Shown: positions 26,701 to 34,230 of the stretch, piece after piece
Layout of the letters: every line of letters begins with the position of its first letter
Position numbering within the stretch: the stretch's first letter is position 1
DNA from: Hymenobacter polaris
GTDB taxonomy: Bacteria > Bacteroidota > Bacteroidia > Cytophagales > Hymenobacteraceae
Length of the DNA stretch: 64,000 nucleotides
Reading direction: 5' to 3'
Assembly (NCBI RefSeq): GCF_012927305.1
Contig: NZ_JABBGH010000002.1
Location: 1,178,001 to 1,242,000, forward strand
Program-made: the position numbers and the translations under genes
The notes under the pieces: generated by a model
Told to the model about the DNA's origin: nothing
What the model saw: only the letters and a program-made list of their open reading frames with translations
Database searches by the model: none

Positions 26701-26895
26701 AAGAACCTGCTGGGCTGGGCCCCGGCCATTGGCAGCCTGCGCGTGTACGTGACGGGGCGCAACATCGTGACCTTCACCAAGTACACCGGCTACGACCCCG
26801 AAATCACGGGTACTGGCTACTTCGGCCGCGGCGTAGATAACAGCGCCTACCCCAACGTGCGCACCTTCACGGGCGGTGTGCAAGCCACTTTCTAG
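23737..26895 (+). CDS. SusC/RagA TonB-linked outer-membrane transporter
   Basis: 1052 residues. The signal region (residues 1-30) is followed by a carboxypeptidase-D regulatory-like domain starting GPVTGRIVDEKGNGMPGVNV (42 on), the TonB-interacting segment ADVVVVGY at about 120-127, the plug (ITQALQGQVAGLQV, PLYVIDG, VLKDASSTAIYGARGANGVI) and a 22-strand barrel ending in aromatic-terminated strands. With SusD it should import arabino-oligosaccharides across the outer membrane using TonB energy. The open frame reaches back to 23650 but the extra residues look non-coding, so the ATG at 23737 is used. First gene of the arabinose operon; a candidate operator lies just upstream. Confidence 0.95.
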   Translation: MRKSIPKMRRLVLPAALSCLAFQPLLAPAATPRAHRLAVLAGPVTGRIVDEKGNGMPGVNVVVKGSSLGTQTNADGNYTLEVPDGATLVFSFVGYATQEVAVNGRSTVSLALVPDSKSLADVVVVGYLAQDRQNVSSAVSVPNLKEATKQPVPTITQALQGQVAGLQVTGSGGPGDAPVVIIRGAGSAGNSNSAPLYVIDGLWTDNIRDLNPNDIATLTVLKDASSTAIYGARGANGVIQITTKKGKAGVPTIGVNAYAGIDNVYKRYQLTNASQWADRAVQAYANAGINPLNAGQNSLAGAVKGPGGAFNPNIDTDWQKEFFQTGKVEDYNVNFSGGTTGEGVSSNYLISGEYFHQEGIVKGPDFKRYSLRLNSGMTKGRFKFQENAQLTHINTTLLNGAPFIDVLTILPSVPVYDPNNLGGYGTGSTINNTFATNPVGAQQLLRRTQSDNRVAGNMTFDYSIFDFLTYRLNLAMDGHTYSNADAQKLGILRQNTQINTSSLSEYQGYDVFLMAENTLNFNKSFGDHHVNVLGGYSERYYDYHNTTAQTQGFTATPQYYFQLSAGQTVGVVQGTEGVITNRSYFSQATYDYKNRYLLSGSYRRDGSSRFIEQNRFGNFGAASLGYRISEEDFFKNALPAVSNLKLRASYGVIGNDQLTGDYYGAYLPTPNINQNTNYVLGNGQVITNGRTQVVLASPGLQWEERRTKDAGLDLALFSNHLTLTADYYISETRKALAPVVVPIYTGNFGTVFQNAGNIENRGVELALGYQNSTASGFTYSINGNITTLRNRVLALPNAGQTLVDAQGLTSTSVGTSLGQFFLIPMAGIFQSQDEVNNYKSADGKVIQPYASAGDVKYADTNGDGVIDVKDRVHVGSAFPTLQYGFNVNLGYKGFDLSIFAQGVSGNRIFNNAKVALESYNGPTNFEANVLPWTADNPSNSVPRALQGGSANPNLALAASQNALYQTTRWLEDGSYLRLKNVQLGYTFGKNLLGWAPAIGSLRVYVTGRNIVTFTKYTGYDPEITGTGYFGRGVDNSAYPNVRTFTGGVQATF

Positions 26896-27042
26896 GGCCT
26901 AGGGCTTAGAAGAACGTCGGGCGGCACCCGCCGCGGCAGCTAACTCGCATCGATTGAATGAGCACGGCGTGCGAGCTGCGGCGGCAGGATTTGCAAGATA
27001 TTCTTCTAAGGCGTTCTCCATCAATTTATTACTTCTCTTTAT

Positions 27043-28578
27043 ATGAAATCCCACAAACTCTTCACCCTGGCTTTGGCGAGCACGCTGGCTGTGGCAACCA
27101 GCTGTAAGAAAGACCTGCTCGACCAAACTAATCCCAATACGCTGTCGGTAGCCCAGTTCTGGATGACGGCCGACGACGCCAATAAGGGCATTATTGCCTC
27201 GTACTCGGGCATTCAGCAGTACGGCGTGTACGACCACTGCTGGCAGTTTATGGCGGCTCGCTCCGACGAGTCGTACAGCCAAAGCCCCTACGTAGAGCTG
27301 GCCGTATTCACCCGCTTTATTCAGGCGAATAACCTGTTCTTTATTTCGGCCTACGCCTGGAACGACTACTACCGCACCATCTACCGCACCAACCAGGCGC
27401 TGAACCACATTCCGAGCATCACGATGGATGCGACGCTGAAGGCGCAGTACATTGCGGAGGCCCGCTTCATCCGGGCGCTGATGTACTATGACCTGGACTC
27501 GTTCTTCGGCAACGTGCCGCTGATTACGGAAGACCCCACCGTCACTACCCGCGTGAAGCAGGTGACCCCGGCTGAGGTGGAAGCGCAGGTAATTGCCGAC
27601 CTGCAAGCTGCCATTCCGGACCTGCCCACTGCCTACGCCGCCGCCGACCTGGGCCGCGCTACCAAGTACGCCGCCCAAGCCCTACTGGCTAAGATGTACA
27701 TGCAGCAGCACAAGTACCAGGAGGCGTCGACCCTAATGGCGGGCATTATTAGCTCGGGTAAGTTTTCGTTGACAGCCAATTACCTCGATAACTTCACGGA
27801 AAGCAACGAGAACAATAGCGAGTCGATTTTTGAAGTGCAATACACCAGCACTCCGCTCGACGTGGGCCAGGGCCAGGACAACGCATCGTCGTCGGAGGGC
27901 TACGACCGCCCCAACTTCTTCGGTCCCCCCGTGTACTCGTTTGCCGACGTGCAGCCCCGCCAGTCGCTCACGGCCTCGTTCACCGACTCGACGGTAGCCC
28001 TAGCCCCTGGCAGTACCAAAAAGCACCTGATTGACCCGCGCCGCGATATTTCTATTATCAGCTCGCTCAATCCCGGGTTATTTTACGGAAAGACCTTTAC
28101 CCAGCTTGGCTACGACGCCAGCCAGCAGTACTGGCGCAAGTACCTGAATGACCGCACCCGCACCACGCCCGAAAACTTTACCTCGGGCATTAATTACCGC
28201 CTGATTCGCTACGCCGACTTGCTGCTGCTGCAAGCCGAAGCCCTCAATGAACTGGGCCAAACAGCCCAGGCCGTGACGCTGGTAAACCAGGTGCGGGCCC
28301 GCGTAGGCCTGGCCGGCGTATCGGCCGCCAACGCTAGCAGCCAGAGCACCCTGCGCCTCTACATGCGCGACGAGCGGGGCCGCGAGCTGGCCGGCGAAAA
28401 CCAGCGCTGGTACGATATTGTGCGGTGGGGCCTGCTCGACAACCAGGCCGGCCTGAACTACCTGATTGCTCGCGATGCTGACTTCACCAACTTCGTGCTG
28501 GGCAAGTCGAAGCTGCTACCCATTCCGCAGACGGACATCGACCTAGACCCCTCAATCAAGCAAAACCCTGGGTATTAA
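27043..28578 (+). CDS. SusD/RagB surface glycan-binding lipoprotein
   Basis: 511 residues. Lipoprotein signal with lipobox ending in TSCKK (Cys near 21), then the SusD N-terminal TPR-like region (DDANKGIIASYSGIQQYGVYDHCWQ, AEARFIRALMYYDLDSFFGNVPLI) and the C-terminal RagB domain ending GKSKLLPIPQTDIDLDPSIKQNPGY, the typical SusD tail. It caps the SusC barrel and binds incoming oligosaccharide. It lies 147 bases after susC, the standard pairing, and precedes the catabolic genes. Confidence 0.95.
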   Translation: MKSHKLFTLALASTLAVATSCKKDLLDQTNPNTLSVAQFWMTADDANKGIIASYSGIQQYGVYDHCWQFMAARSDESYSQSPYVELAVFTRFIQANNLFFISAYAWNDYYRTIYRTNQALNHIPSITMDATLKAQYIAEARFIRALMYYDLDSFFGNVPLITEDPTVTTRVKQVTPAEVEAQVIADLQAAIPDLPTAYAAADLGRATKYAAQALLAKMYMQQHKYQEASTLMAGIISSGKFSLTANYLDNFTESNENNSESIFEVQYTSTPLDVGQGQDNASSSEGYDRPNFFGPPVYSFADVQPRQSLTASFTDSTVALAPGSTKKHLIDPRRDISIISSLNPGLFYGKTFTQLGYDASQQYWRKYLNDRTRTTPENFTSGINYRLIRYADLLLLQAEALNELGQTAQAVTLVNQVRARVGLAGVSAANASSQSTLRLYMRDERGRELAGENQRWYDIVRWGLLDNQAGLNYLIARDADFTNFVLGKSKLLPIPQTDIDLDPSIKQNPGY

Positions 28579-28744
28579 GTGCCACCCCGCAGGCCGCCGC
28601 TCCGGCAGTCAGCGGCCTTCGGGGTGGGTTGCTCCGGCAAGCACGACGGTGGAGCTAGCGGCGGAACTACTAGCGCGGCTGAGTGCGCCGCGGGGGGCAT
28701 ATTTACGCAAAAGTGAGTGCATTCTAATCTTTCGTTTCCTTTTT

Positions 28745-29956
28745 ATGCCCAGTTCCTCACGCCTTAGCGTACTTGCTGCCAGCCTGAGCGGCACCCTTCT
28801 GTTGGCCGCCTGCTCGTCTGCCCCCACCACTTCTACCAGCCAGGAAACGACCGCCCCCACGGCTCCGGCCGATTCGGCCGCTACTGGCGCCAGCACCTCC
28901 GCCATGCCCACCTCCGCTTCGTTCGGCAAAACTGCCGAAGGCACCGAAATTCAGCTCTTCACCCTCACTAATCAGCACGGCGTCAAGGCCACCATCAGCA
29001 CCTATGGCGGCACGCTTACTAGCCTGCTGGTGCCCGACAAAACGGGCAAACTGGGCGACGTTATCTTGGGTTTCGACAATGTAAGCGGCTATCTCAGCCC
29101 GGCCTTCCGCAAGTCGAATCCCTACTTTGGGGCCCTCATTGGGCGCTACGGCAACCGCATTGCCAAGGGTAAATTCACCATCGACGGCAAGAGCTACCAA
29201 GTAGGCATTAATAACAACGGCAACTCGCTGCACGGCGGCAAGCTGGGTTTCGACCAGAAGGTGTGGACGGCCAAGCCGGGTACCTCAGCCGACGGCCAGA
29301 CCCTAACGCTGACTTACCTGAGCAAGGACGGGGAGGAAGGCTACCCCGGCAGCCTGAGCGTGACGGTGGTGTACACCCTCACCAGTGACAATGCCCTTAA
29401 AATCGACTACTCGGCCACCACCGATAAGGCCACGCCGATTAACCTCACCAACCACGCCTACTTCAACCTGGCCCTGGGGCAAAGCAAGGACGTGCTGGCC
29501 CACGAGGTAACCATTCCGGCTGACCGCTACACCGTGGTGGATGCACAGTTGATTCCGACCGGCGAGCTGAAGCCGGTAGTTGGCACGCCCTTCGATTTCC
29601 GCACGCCGCACGCCATTGGCGCGCGCATCGCGCAGGTGCCCGGCGGCTACGACCACAACTGGGCGCTAAACACCACCACTGGCCAGCACAGCGCCGCTAC
29701 CGTGTACGAGCCCAGCACCGGCCGCACGATGGAGGTGACCACCGACCAGCCGGGTGTGCAGTTCTACACCGGTAACTTCCTCGATGGCTCGCTCACTGGC
29801 AAGAACGGCGTGGTATACGGCAAGCACGCCGGCTTCTGCCTCGAAACCCAGCACTTCCCCGACTCGCCCAACCAAGCCAAATTCCCGAGCACCATCCTCA
29901 AGCCGGGCGAAACCTACCACACCACCACCAGCTACACCTTTGGGGTGCGCCAGTAG
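28745..29956 (+). CDS. galM: Lipoprotein aldose 1-epimerase (mutarotase)
   Basis: 403 residues. Lipobox LLLAACSS near residue 20 and a Ser/Thr/Ala-rich linker precede the mutarotase domain. Family motifs are NGNSLHGGKLGFDQKVW, the catalytic-His segment NLTNHAYFNL and the C-terminal VQFYTGNFLDG and FCLETQHFPDSPN with the catalytic Glu. It interconverts alpha and beta anomers, here presumably of L-arabinose or galactose released outside the cytoplasm. The in-frame ATG at 28649 would precede the signal sequence, so 28745 is preferred. It lies between susD and araB. Confidence 0.92.
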   Translation: MPSSSRLSVLAASLSGTLLLAACSSAPTTSTSQETTAPTAPADSAATGASTSAMPTSASFGKTAEGTEIQLFTLTNQHGVKATISTYGGTLTSLLVPDKTGKLGDVILGFDNVSGYLSPAFRKSNPYFGALIGRYGNRIAKGKFTIDGKSYQVGINNNGNSLHGGKLGFDQKVWTAKPGTSADGQTLTLTYLSKDGEEGYPGSLSVTVVYTLTSDNALKIDYSATTDKATPINLTNHAYFNLALGQSKDVLAHEVTIPADRYTVVDAQLIPTGELKPVVGTPFDFRTPHAIGARIAQVPGGYDHNWALNTTTGQHSAATVYEPSTGRTMEVTTDQPGVQFYTGNFLDGSLTGKNGVVYGKHAGFCLETQHFPDSPNQAKFPSTILKPGETYHTTTSYTFGVRQ

Positions 29957-29962
29957 AAGAAC

Positions 29963-30034
29963 GTTAAAAGTTAAAAGCGAAGAGTTAAAAACCTCGTCCT
30001 TTTGGCTTTTAACTCTTCACGTTTAACTTTTAAC
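29963..30034. repeat. 28-bp AT-rich inverted repeat before araB
   Basis: GTTAAAAGTTAAAAGCGAAG and the following AGTTAAAA are repeated in inverted form downstream with about two mismatches over 28 bases, separated by roughly 16 bases. The structure fills the gap between galM and the araB start. It could act as an intra-operon mRNA processing or attenuation hairpin, or be another dispersed repeat. It lacks a following T run. Confidence 0.75.
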
Positions 30035-30047
30035 TCACTTACTTACC

Positions 30048-31778
30048 GTGCCAACCTCACCCGCCTCTGCGGCCTACGTTATTGGCCTCGACTACGGCAC
30101 CGATTCGGTGCGGGCACTGCTTGTGGATGCGCGCACCGGCGCCGAAGTGGCGCAGGCCGTGCACTACTACCCGCGCTGGAAACAGGGCCAGTACTGCCAC
30201 CCCGCTCAGAACCGTTTTCGCCAGCACCCCCTCGACCACCTCGAAGGCCTTGAGGCCACCGTGCGCGAAGTAACCCAGCAAGTGCCTGCCGAGCAGATTG
30301 TGGGCCTCGCCATTGATACCACCGGCTCGACGCCCGGCCCCGTCAACGCCGACGGGGTGGCCCTAGGGCTGCTGCCCGAGTTTGCCGATAACCCCAACGC
30401 CTTATTCATCCTCTGGAAAGACCATACGGCCCTGGCCGAGGCCGCTGAAATCAACCAGAAAGCCCGCACCTGGGGCGGCGAGGATTTTACGAAGTACGAG
30501 GGCGGCATTTATTCCTCGGAGTGGTTTTGGGCCAAAATCATGCACATCGTGCGCGAAGATGAGGCCGTGGCCCAGGCCGCTTACTCCTGGATGGAGCACT
30601 GCGACTGGCTCACGCTCACGCTCACCGGCCAGCCGCTGGCCGAGTTTAAGCGCAGCCGCTGCGCCGCCGGCCACAAGGCCCTGTGGCACGCCAGCTGGGG
30701 CGGCCTGCCCCCCGAGGAGTTTCTCACGCACCTCGACCCTAAGCTGGCCGGTTTGCGCAATCGATTATTCACGGAAACGTACACGGCCGATGAAGTAGCT
30801 GGGCATTTATCGGAAGAGTGGGCTCGCCGCTTAGGGTTGACTACCAGCACAGTAATTGCCGTGGGCTCGTTCGATGCCCACGCGGGCGCCGTGGCGGGCG
30901 AAATCGAGTCCTACTCGATGGTGAAGGTAATGGGCACCAGTACCTGCGACATTGTGGTGGCCCCGACGGCCGAGGTGGGCGACCACCTGGTGGCCGGTAT
31001 CTGCGGGCAGGTTGATGGCTCCGTCATTCCGGGCATGCTGGGGCTGGAGGCCGGCCAGTCAGCCTTTGGCGACTTGCTGGCCTGGTTCCGCCAGATGCTG
31101 GAGTGGCCGTTGCAGGCCGCTACGCTGGCGCATTCGCAGGTGCTGAGCGCCGAGCAGCTGGCCCTGTTTCAGCAGGAGGTAAGCGACAACCTGCTGCGCC
31201 AGCTCACGCAGGCTGCCGCCGAGGTAGACCCCGCCGAAAGTCAGGTGCTGGCCCTCGACTGGGTAAACGGCCGCCGCACCCCCGACGCCAACCAGGCCCT
31301 CAAAGGCGCCCTCACGGGCCTGACGATGGGGACTTCGGCCCCGCAGGTTTTTCGCGCGCTGGTCGAGGCCATTTGCTACGGCTCGAAGCAGATTGTGGAG
31401 CGCTTCGAAAGCGAGGGTATTCCCATCAAGCAGGTTATCGGCATTGGGGGCGTGGCCAAGAAGTCAGCCTTCGTGATGCAGACCCTGGCCGACGTGCTCG
31501 ACCGGCCCATCAAAATCGCGGTGTCGGAGCAGGCGCCGGCCCTAGGGGCGGCCATGTACGCGGCCGTGGCGGCGGGGATTTACCCCGACGTATTGGCAGC
31601 GCAGCAGGCCCTCGGGAGTGGTTTTGCCGAAACTTACACCCCTAACCCCGCCCGCGTGGCCGACTATGCCGACCGCTACGCGCAGTACCAGGCCCTCGGG
31701 CAGTTTGTGGAAAGCGCCACGGTGGGCGCGGCCGTGCCCGTGGCCGAAACTGAAACCCAAGCCATAACCACCGCATGA
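30048..31778 (+). CDS. araB: Ribulokinase
   Basis: 576 residues of the FGGY kinase family. N-terminal phosphate-binding motif VIGLDYGTDSVRALLVDARTG, AIDTTGSTPGPVN, the ribulokinase-specific WKDHTA, and the C-terminal ATP segment GIGGVAKKSAFVMQTLADVL. It phosphorylates L-ribulose to L-ribulose 5-phosphate with ATP. The start is GTG at 30048; there is no ATG upstream in frame. Its last four bases overlap the araD start as ATGA, indicating translational coupling. Confidence 0.95.
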   Translation: MPTSPASAAYVIGLDYGTDSVRALLVDARTGAEVAQAVHYYPRWKQGQYCHPAQNRFRQHPLDHLEGLEATVREVTQQVPAEQIVGLAIDTTGSTPGPVNADGVALGLLPEFADNPNALFILWKDHTALAEAAEINQKARTWGGEDFTKYEGGIYSSEWFWAKIMHIVREDEAVAQAAYSWMEHCDWLTLTLTGQPLAEFKRSRCAAGHKALWHASWGGLPPEEFLTHLDPKLAGLRNRLFTETYTADEVAGHLSEEWARRLGLTTSTVIAVGSFDAHAGAVAGEIESYSMVKVMGTSTCDIVVAPTAEVGDHLVAGICGQVDGSVIPGMLGLEAGQSAFGDLLAWFRQMLEWPLQAATLAHSQVLSAEQLALFQQEVSDNLLRQLTQAAAEVDPAESQVLALDWVNGRRTPDANQALKGALTGLTMGTSAPQVFRALVEAICYGSKQIVERFESEGIPIKQVIGIGGVAKKSAFVMQTLADVLDRPIKIAVSEQAPALGAAMYAAVAAGIYPDVLAAQQALGSGFAETYTPNPARVADYADRYAQYQALGQFVESATVGAAVPVAETETQAITTA

Positions 31779-32473
31779 GCCAGTACCAAGCGCTAAAGCA
31801 AGCCTGCTACGAAGCGAATATGCAACTGCCGGCCCTCGGGCTGGTGCTCTTCACCTTCGGCAACGCCAGCGTGGTTGACCGTGCGCGGGGCGTGTTTGCC
31901 ATCAAGCCCAGCGGCGTGCCCTACGCCACGCTGCAGCCCGAAGACATTGTCATTGTAGACTTCGATAATACTATTGTCGAGGGCAGCAAGCGGCCCAGCA
32001 GCGACACCAAAACGCACGCGCTGCTCTTTAAAGAGTGGCCAATGATTGGGGGTATCGTGCACACACATAGCACCTACGCCACCGCCTGGGCCCAGGCCCA
32101 GCTCGATATACCCATTTTGGGCACCACCCACGCCGACCACCTCACGGCCGACGTGCCCTGCGCCCCGCCCATGAGCGACGAACTGATTGCCGGCGACTAT
32201 GAGCACCAGACGGGCTGGCAAATCATCAACGAGTTTGCGCAGCGCGGCCTCTCGCCGGCCGAAGTGGAGATGATACTCGTGGGCAACCACGCGCCCTTCA
32301 CCTGGGGCAAAACGGTGGAGAAAGCGGTGTACCACAGTGCCGTGCTGGAGGAAGTGGCCCGCCTGGCTTACCTCAGCTGCACGCTGAAGCCCGGCGTGGC
32401 GCGCCTGAAGGACGCCCTCATCAAAAAACACTACGAGCGCAAGCACGGCGCCAATTCTTACTACGGGCAGTAG
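31775..32473 (+). CDS. araD: L-ribulose-5-phosphate 4-epimerase
   Basis: 232 residues of the class II aldolase/epimerase family. Metal-binding histidines lie in GGIVHTHSTYATAWAQ and GTTHADHLTAD, with a third His in the GNHAPFTWG segment. It converts L-ribulose 5-phosphate to D-xylulose 5-phosphate for the pentose phosphate pathway. It overlaps the end of araB by four bases and lies about 90 bases before araA. Confidence 0.95.
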   Translation: MSQYQALKQACYEANMQLPALGLVLFTFGNASVVDRARGVFAIKPSGVPYATLQPEDIVIVDFDNTIVEGSKRPSSDTKTHALLFKEWPMIGGIVHTHSTYATAWAQAQLDIPILGTTHADHLTADVPCAPPMSDELIAGDYEHQTGWQIINEFAQRGLSPAEVEMILVGNHAPFTWGKTVEKAVYHSAVLEEVARLAYLSCTLKPGVARLKDALIKKHYERKHGANSYYGQ

Positions 32474-32564
32474 CGCTGCTGCGTGGGCCTGCTAGCCCGC
32501 GTTTCGCCCCAGCCTTTTCCTACCCCTACGCGGACTCACGCAGCCCGCGACACTACCCACTACC

Positions 32565-34052
32565 ATGATTGATATTTCGCAGTACGAAGCCTGGTTTATT
32601 ACCGGCAGCCAGCATCTCTACGGCCCCGAAACCCTGGAGCAGGTAGCCCAGCACTCGCAGGAAATTGCCAAAGAACTGGGTACTAAACTGCCCATCCGCA
32701 TCGTGTACAAGCCGGTGCTCACGGGCCCGCAGGAGATATACCAGCTGATGCAGGAAGCCAACACCACCCCCAACTGCGTGGGGCTGATTGCCTGGATGCA
32801 CACCTTCTCGCCGGCCAAGATGTGGATTAACGGCCTGAAAATCCTGCAAAAGCCGCTGGCCCACCTGCATACGCAGTACAACCGCGACATTCCGTGGGAA
32901 GCCATTGACATGGACTTTATGAACACCAACCAGTCGGCGCACGGCGACCGCGAGTTTGGGTTCATCGGCACCCGCATGCGCCTGAACCGCAAGGTAGTAG
33001 TGGGCCACTGGCAGAGCCAGGACGTGCACGAGCGCCTCAGCATCTGGAGCCGCGTAGCCAGCGCCTGGGCCGACTGGCAGGGCGGCCGCATTGTGCGCTT
33101 TGGCGACAACATGCGCTACGTGGCCGTGACGGAAGGCGACAAAGTAGAGGCCGAAATTAAGTTTGGCTACGAGGTGAACACCTACGGCGTGGGCGACCTG
33201 GTGGCCGTAGTGAACCAGGTGAATGACCAGCAGGTGGACGAGCTGGTAGCCACCTACGAGCAGGCGTACGAACTGGCCGCTAGCCTCAAGGCCGGGGGCG
33301 CCCAGCGCGAAAGCCTGCGCGACGCGGCCCGCATCGAACTGGGAATGCGCCAGTTTTTGACTGCTAAAAAGGCCATCGGCTTTACCGATACCTTCGAGGA
33401 CCTGCACGGCTTGAAGCAGTTGCCCGGCATTGCCACCCAGCGCCTGATGGCCGACGGCTACGGCTTTGGGGGCGAGGGCGACTGGAAGACGGCGGCCCTG
33501 GTGCGCGCCATGAAAGTGATGGGCGCCGGCCTGCCCGGCGGCAACTCCTTCATGGAGGACTATACCTACCACTTTGCGCCCGGCAACGAGCAGGTCCTAG
33601 GGTCGCACATGCTCGAAATCTGCCCTAGCATCGGCGCGGGTAAGCCGCGCGCCGAGATTTTTCCGCTCGGCATCGGGGGCAAGGAAGACCCGGTGCGCCT
33701 GGTATTTAACTGCGCGGCCGGCCCGGCCCTCAACGCCACCATCGTAGATATGGGCAACCGCTTTCGCCTGATTGTGAACGAGGTAGAAGCTGTGGCAGCC
33801 GAGCAGAACCTGCCCAACCTGCCCGTGGCCCGCGTGCTCTGGAAAGTGAAGCCCGACCTGGCCACCGGCGCCGCCGCCTGGATACTAGCCGGGGGTGCGC
33901 ACCACACCGGCTACAGCCAGAACCTGACTGCCGAATACCTGGAGGACTTCGCCGAGATGGCCGGCATCGAGTTCGTCCTTATTGATGCCGATACCAAGCT
34001 GCGCACGTTTAAGAACGAGCTGCGCTTCAACGAGGTAGCGTTTCGGGGGTAG
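32565..34052 (+). CDS. araA: L-arabinose isomerase
   Basis: 495 residues, the standard size. N-terminal [19 protein letters not shown], the catalytic glutamates in [15 protein letters not shown] and FMEDYTYHF, and the metal His in [16 protein letters not shown] are all present. It isomerises L-arabinose to L-ribulose. The operon order is B-D-A, followed by hydrolase genes on the same strand. Confidence 0.97.
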   Translation: MIDISQYEAWFITGSQHLYGPETLEQVAQHSQEIAKELGTKLPIRIVYKPVLTGPQEIYQLMQEANTTPNCVGLIAWMHTFSPAKMWINGLKILQKPLAHLHTQYNRDIPWEAIDMDFMNTNQSAHGDREFGFIGTRMRLNRKVVVGHWQSQDVHERLSIWSRVASAWADWQGGRIVRFGDNMRYVAVTEGDKVEAEIKFGYEVNTYGVGDLVAVVNQVNDQQVDELVATYEQAYELAASLKAGGAQRESLRDAARIELGMRQFLTAKKAIGFTDTFEDLHGLKQLPGIATQRLMADGYGFGGEGDWKTAALVRAMKVMGAGLPGGNSFMEDYTYHFAPGNEQVLGSHMLEICPSIGAGKPRAEIFPLGIGGKEDPVRLVFNCAAGPALNATIVDMGNRFRLIVNEVEAVAAEQNLPNLPVARVLWKVKPDLATGAAAWILAGGAHHTGYSQNLTAEYLEDFAEMAGIEFVLIDADTKLRTFKNELRFNEVAFRG

Positions 34053-34145
34053 GGCTTGCCCTGCCTAGCGCCCCCTAGGCCCCCTCCGGCTAGTGAAGGA
34101 GAATTACTGTTGACGCTAGACCAGTCATTCCTAAAATTAACCCCA

Positions 34146-34166
34146 CCCTCGCCGTCGCGGCGAGGG
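34146..34166. repeat. GC-rich hairpin between araA and the GH51 gene
   Basis: CCCTCGCC and GGCGAGGG form a perfect 8-bp stem with a 5-base loop. No T run follows, so it is not a standard terminator; it may stabilise or process the operon mRNA. Confidence 0.5.
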
Positions 34167-34230
34167 GCCAGGGGGCACCTTGCTTACGCCGCCCAATTTG
34201 CCGCATCCCACCCGCCTTTCTTCCTTCCCC

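Noticed and set aside
34067..34230. A small coding gene between araA and the GH51 gene
   Set aside because: Frames in this gap are short and Pro/Arg-rich with no start context; the visible feature is a hairpin.
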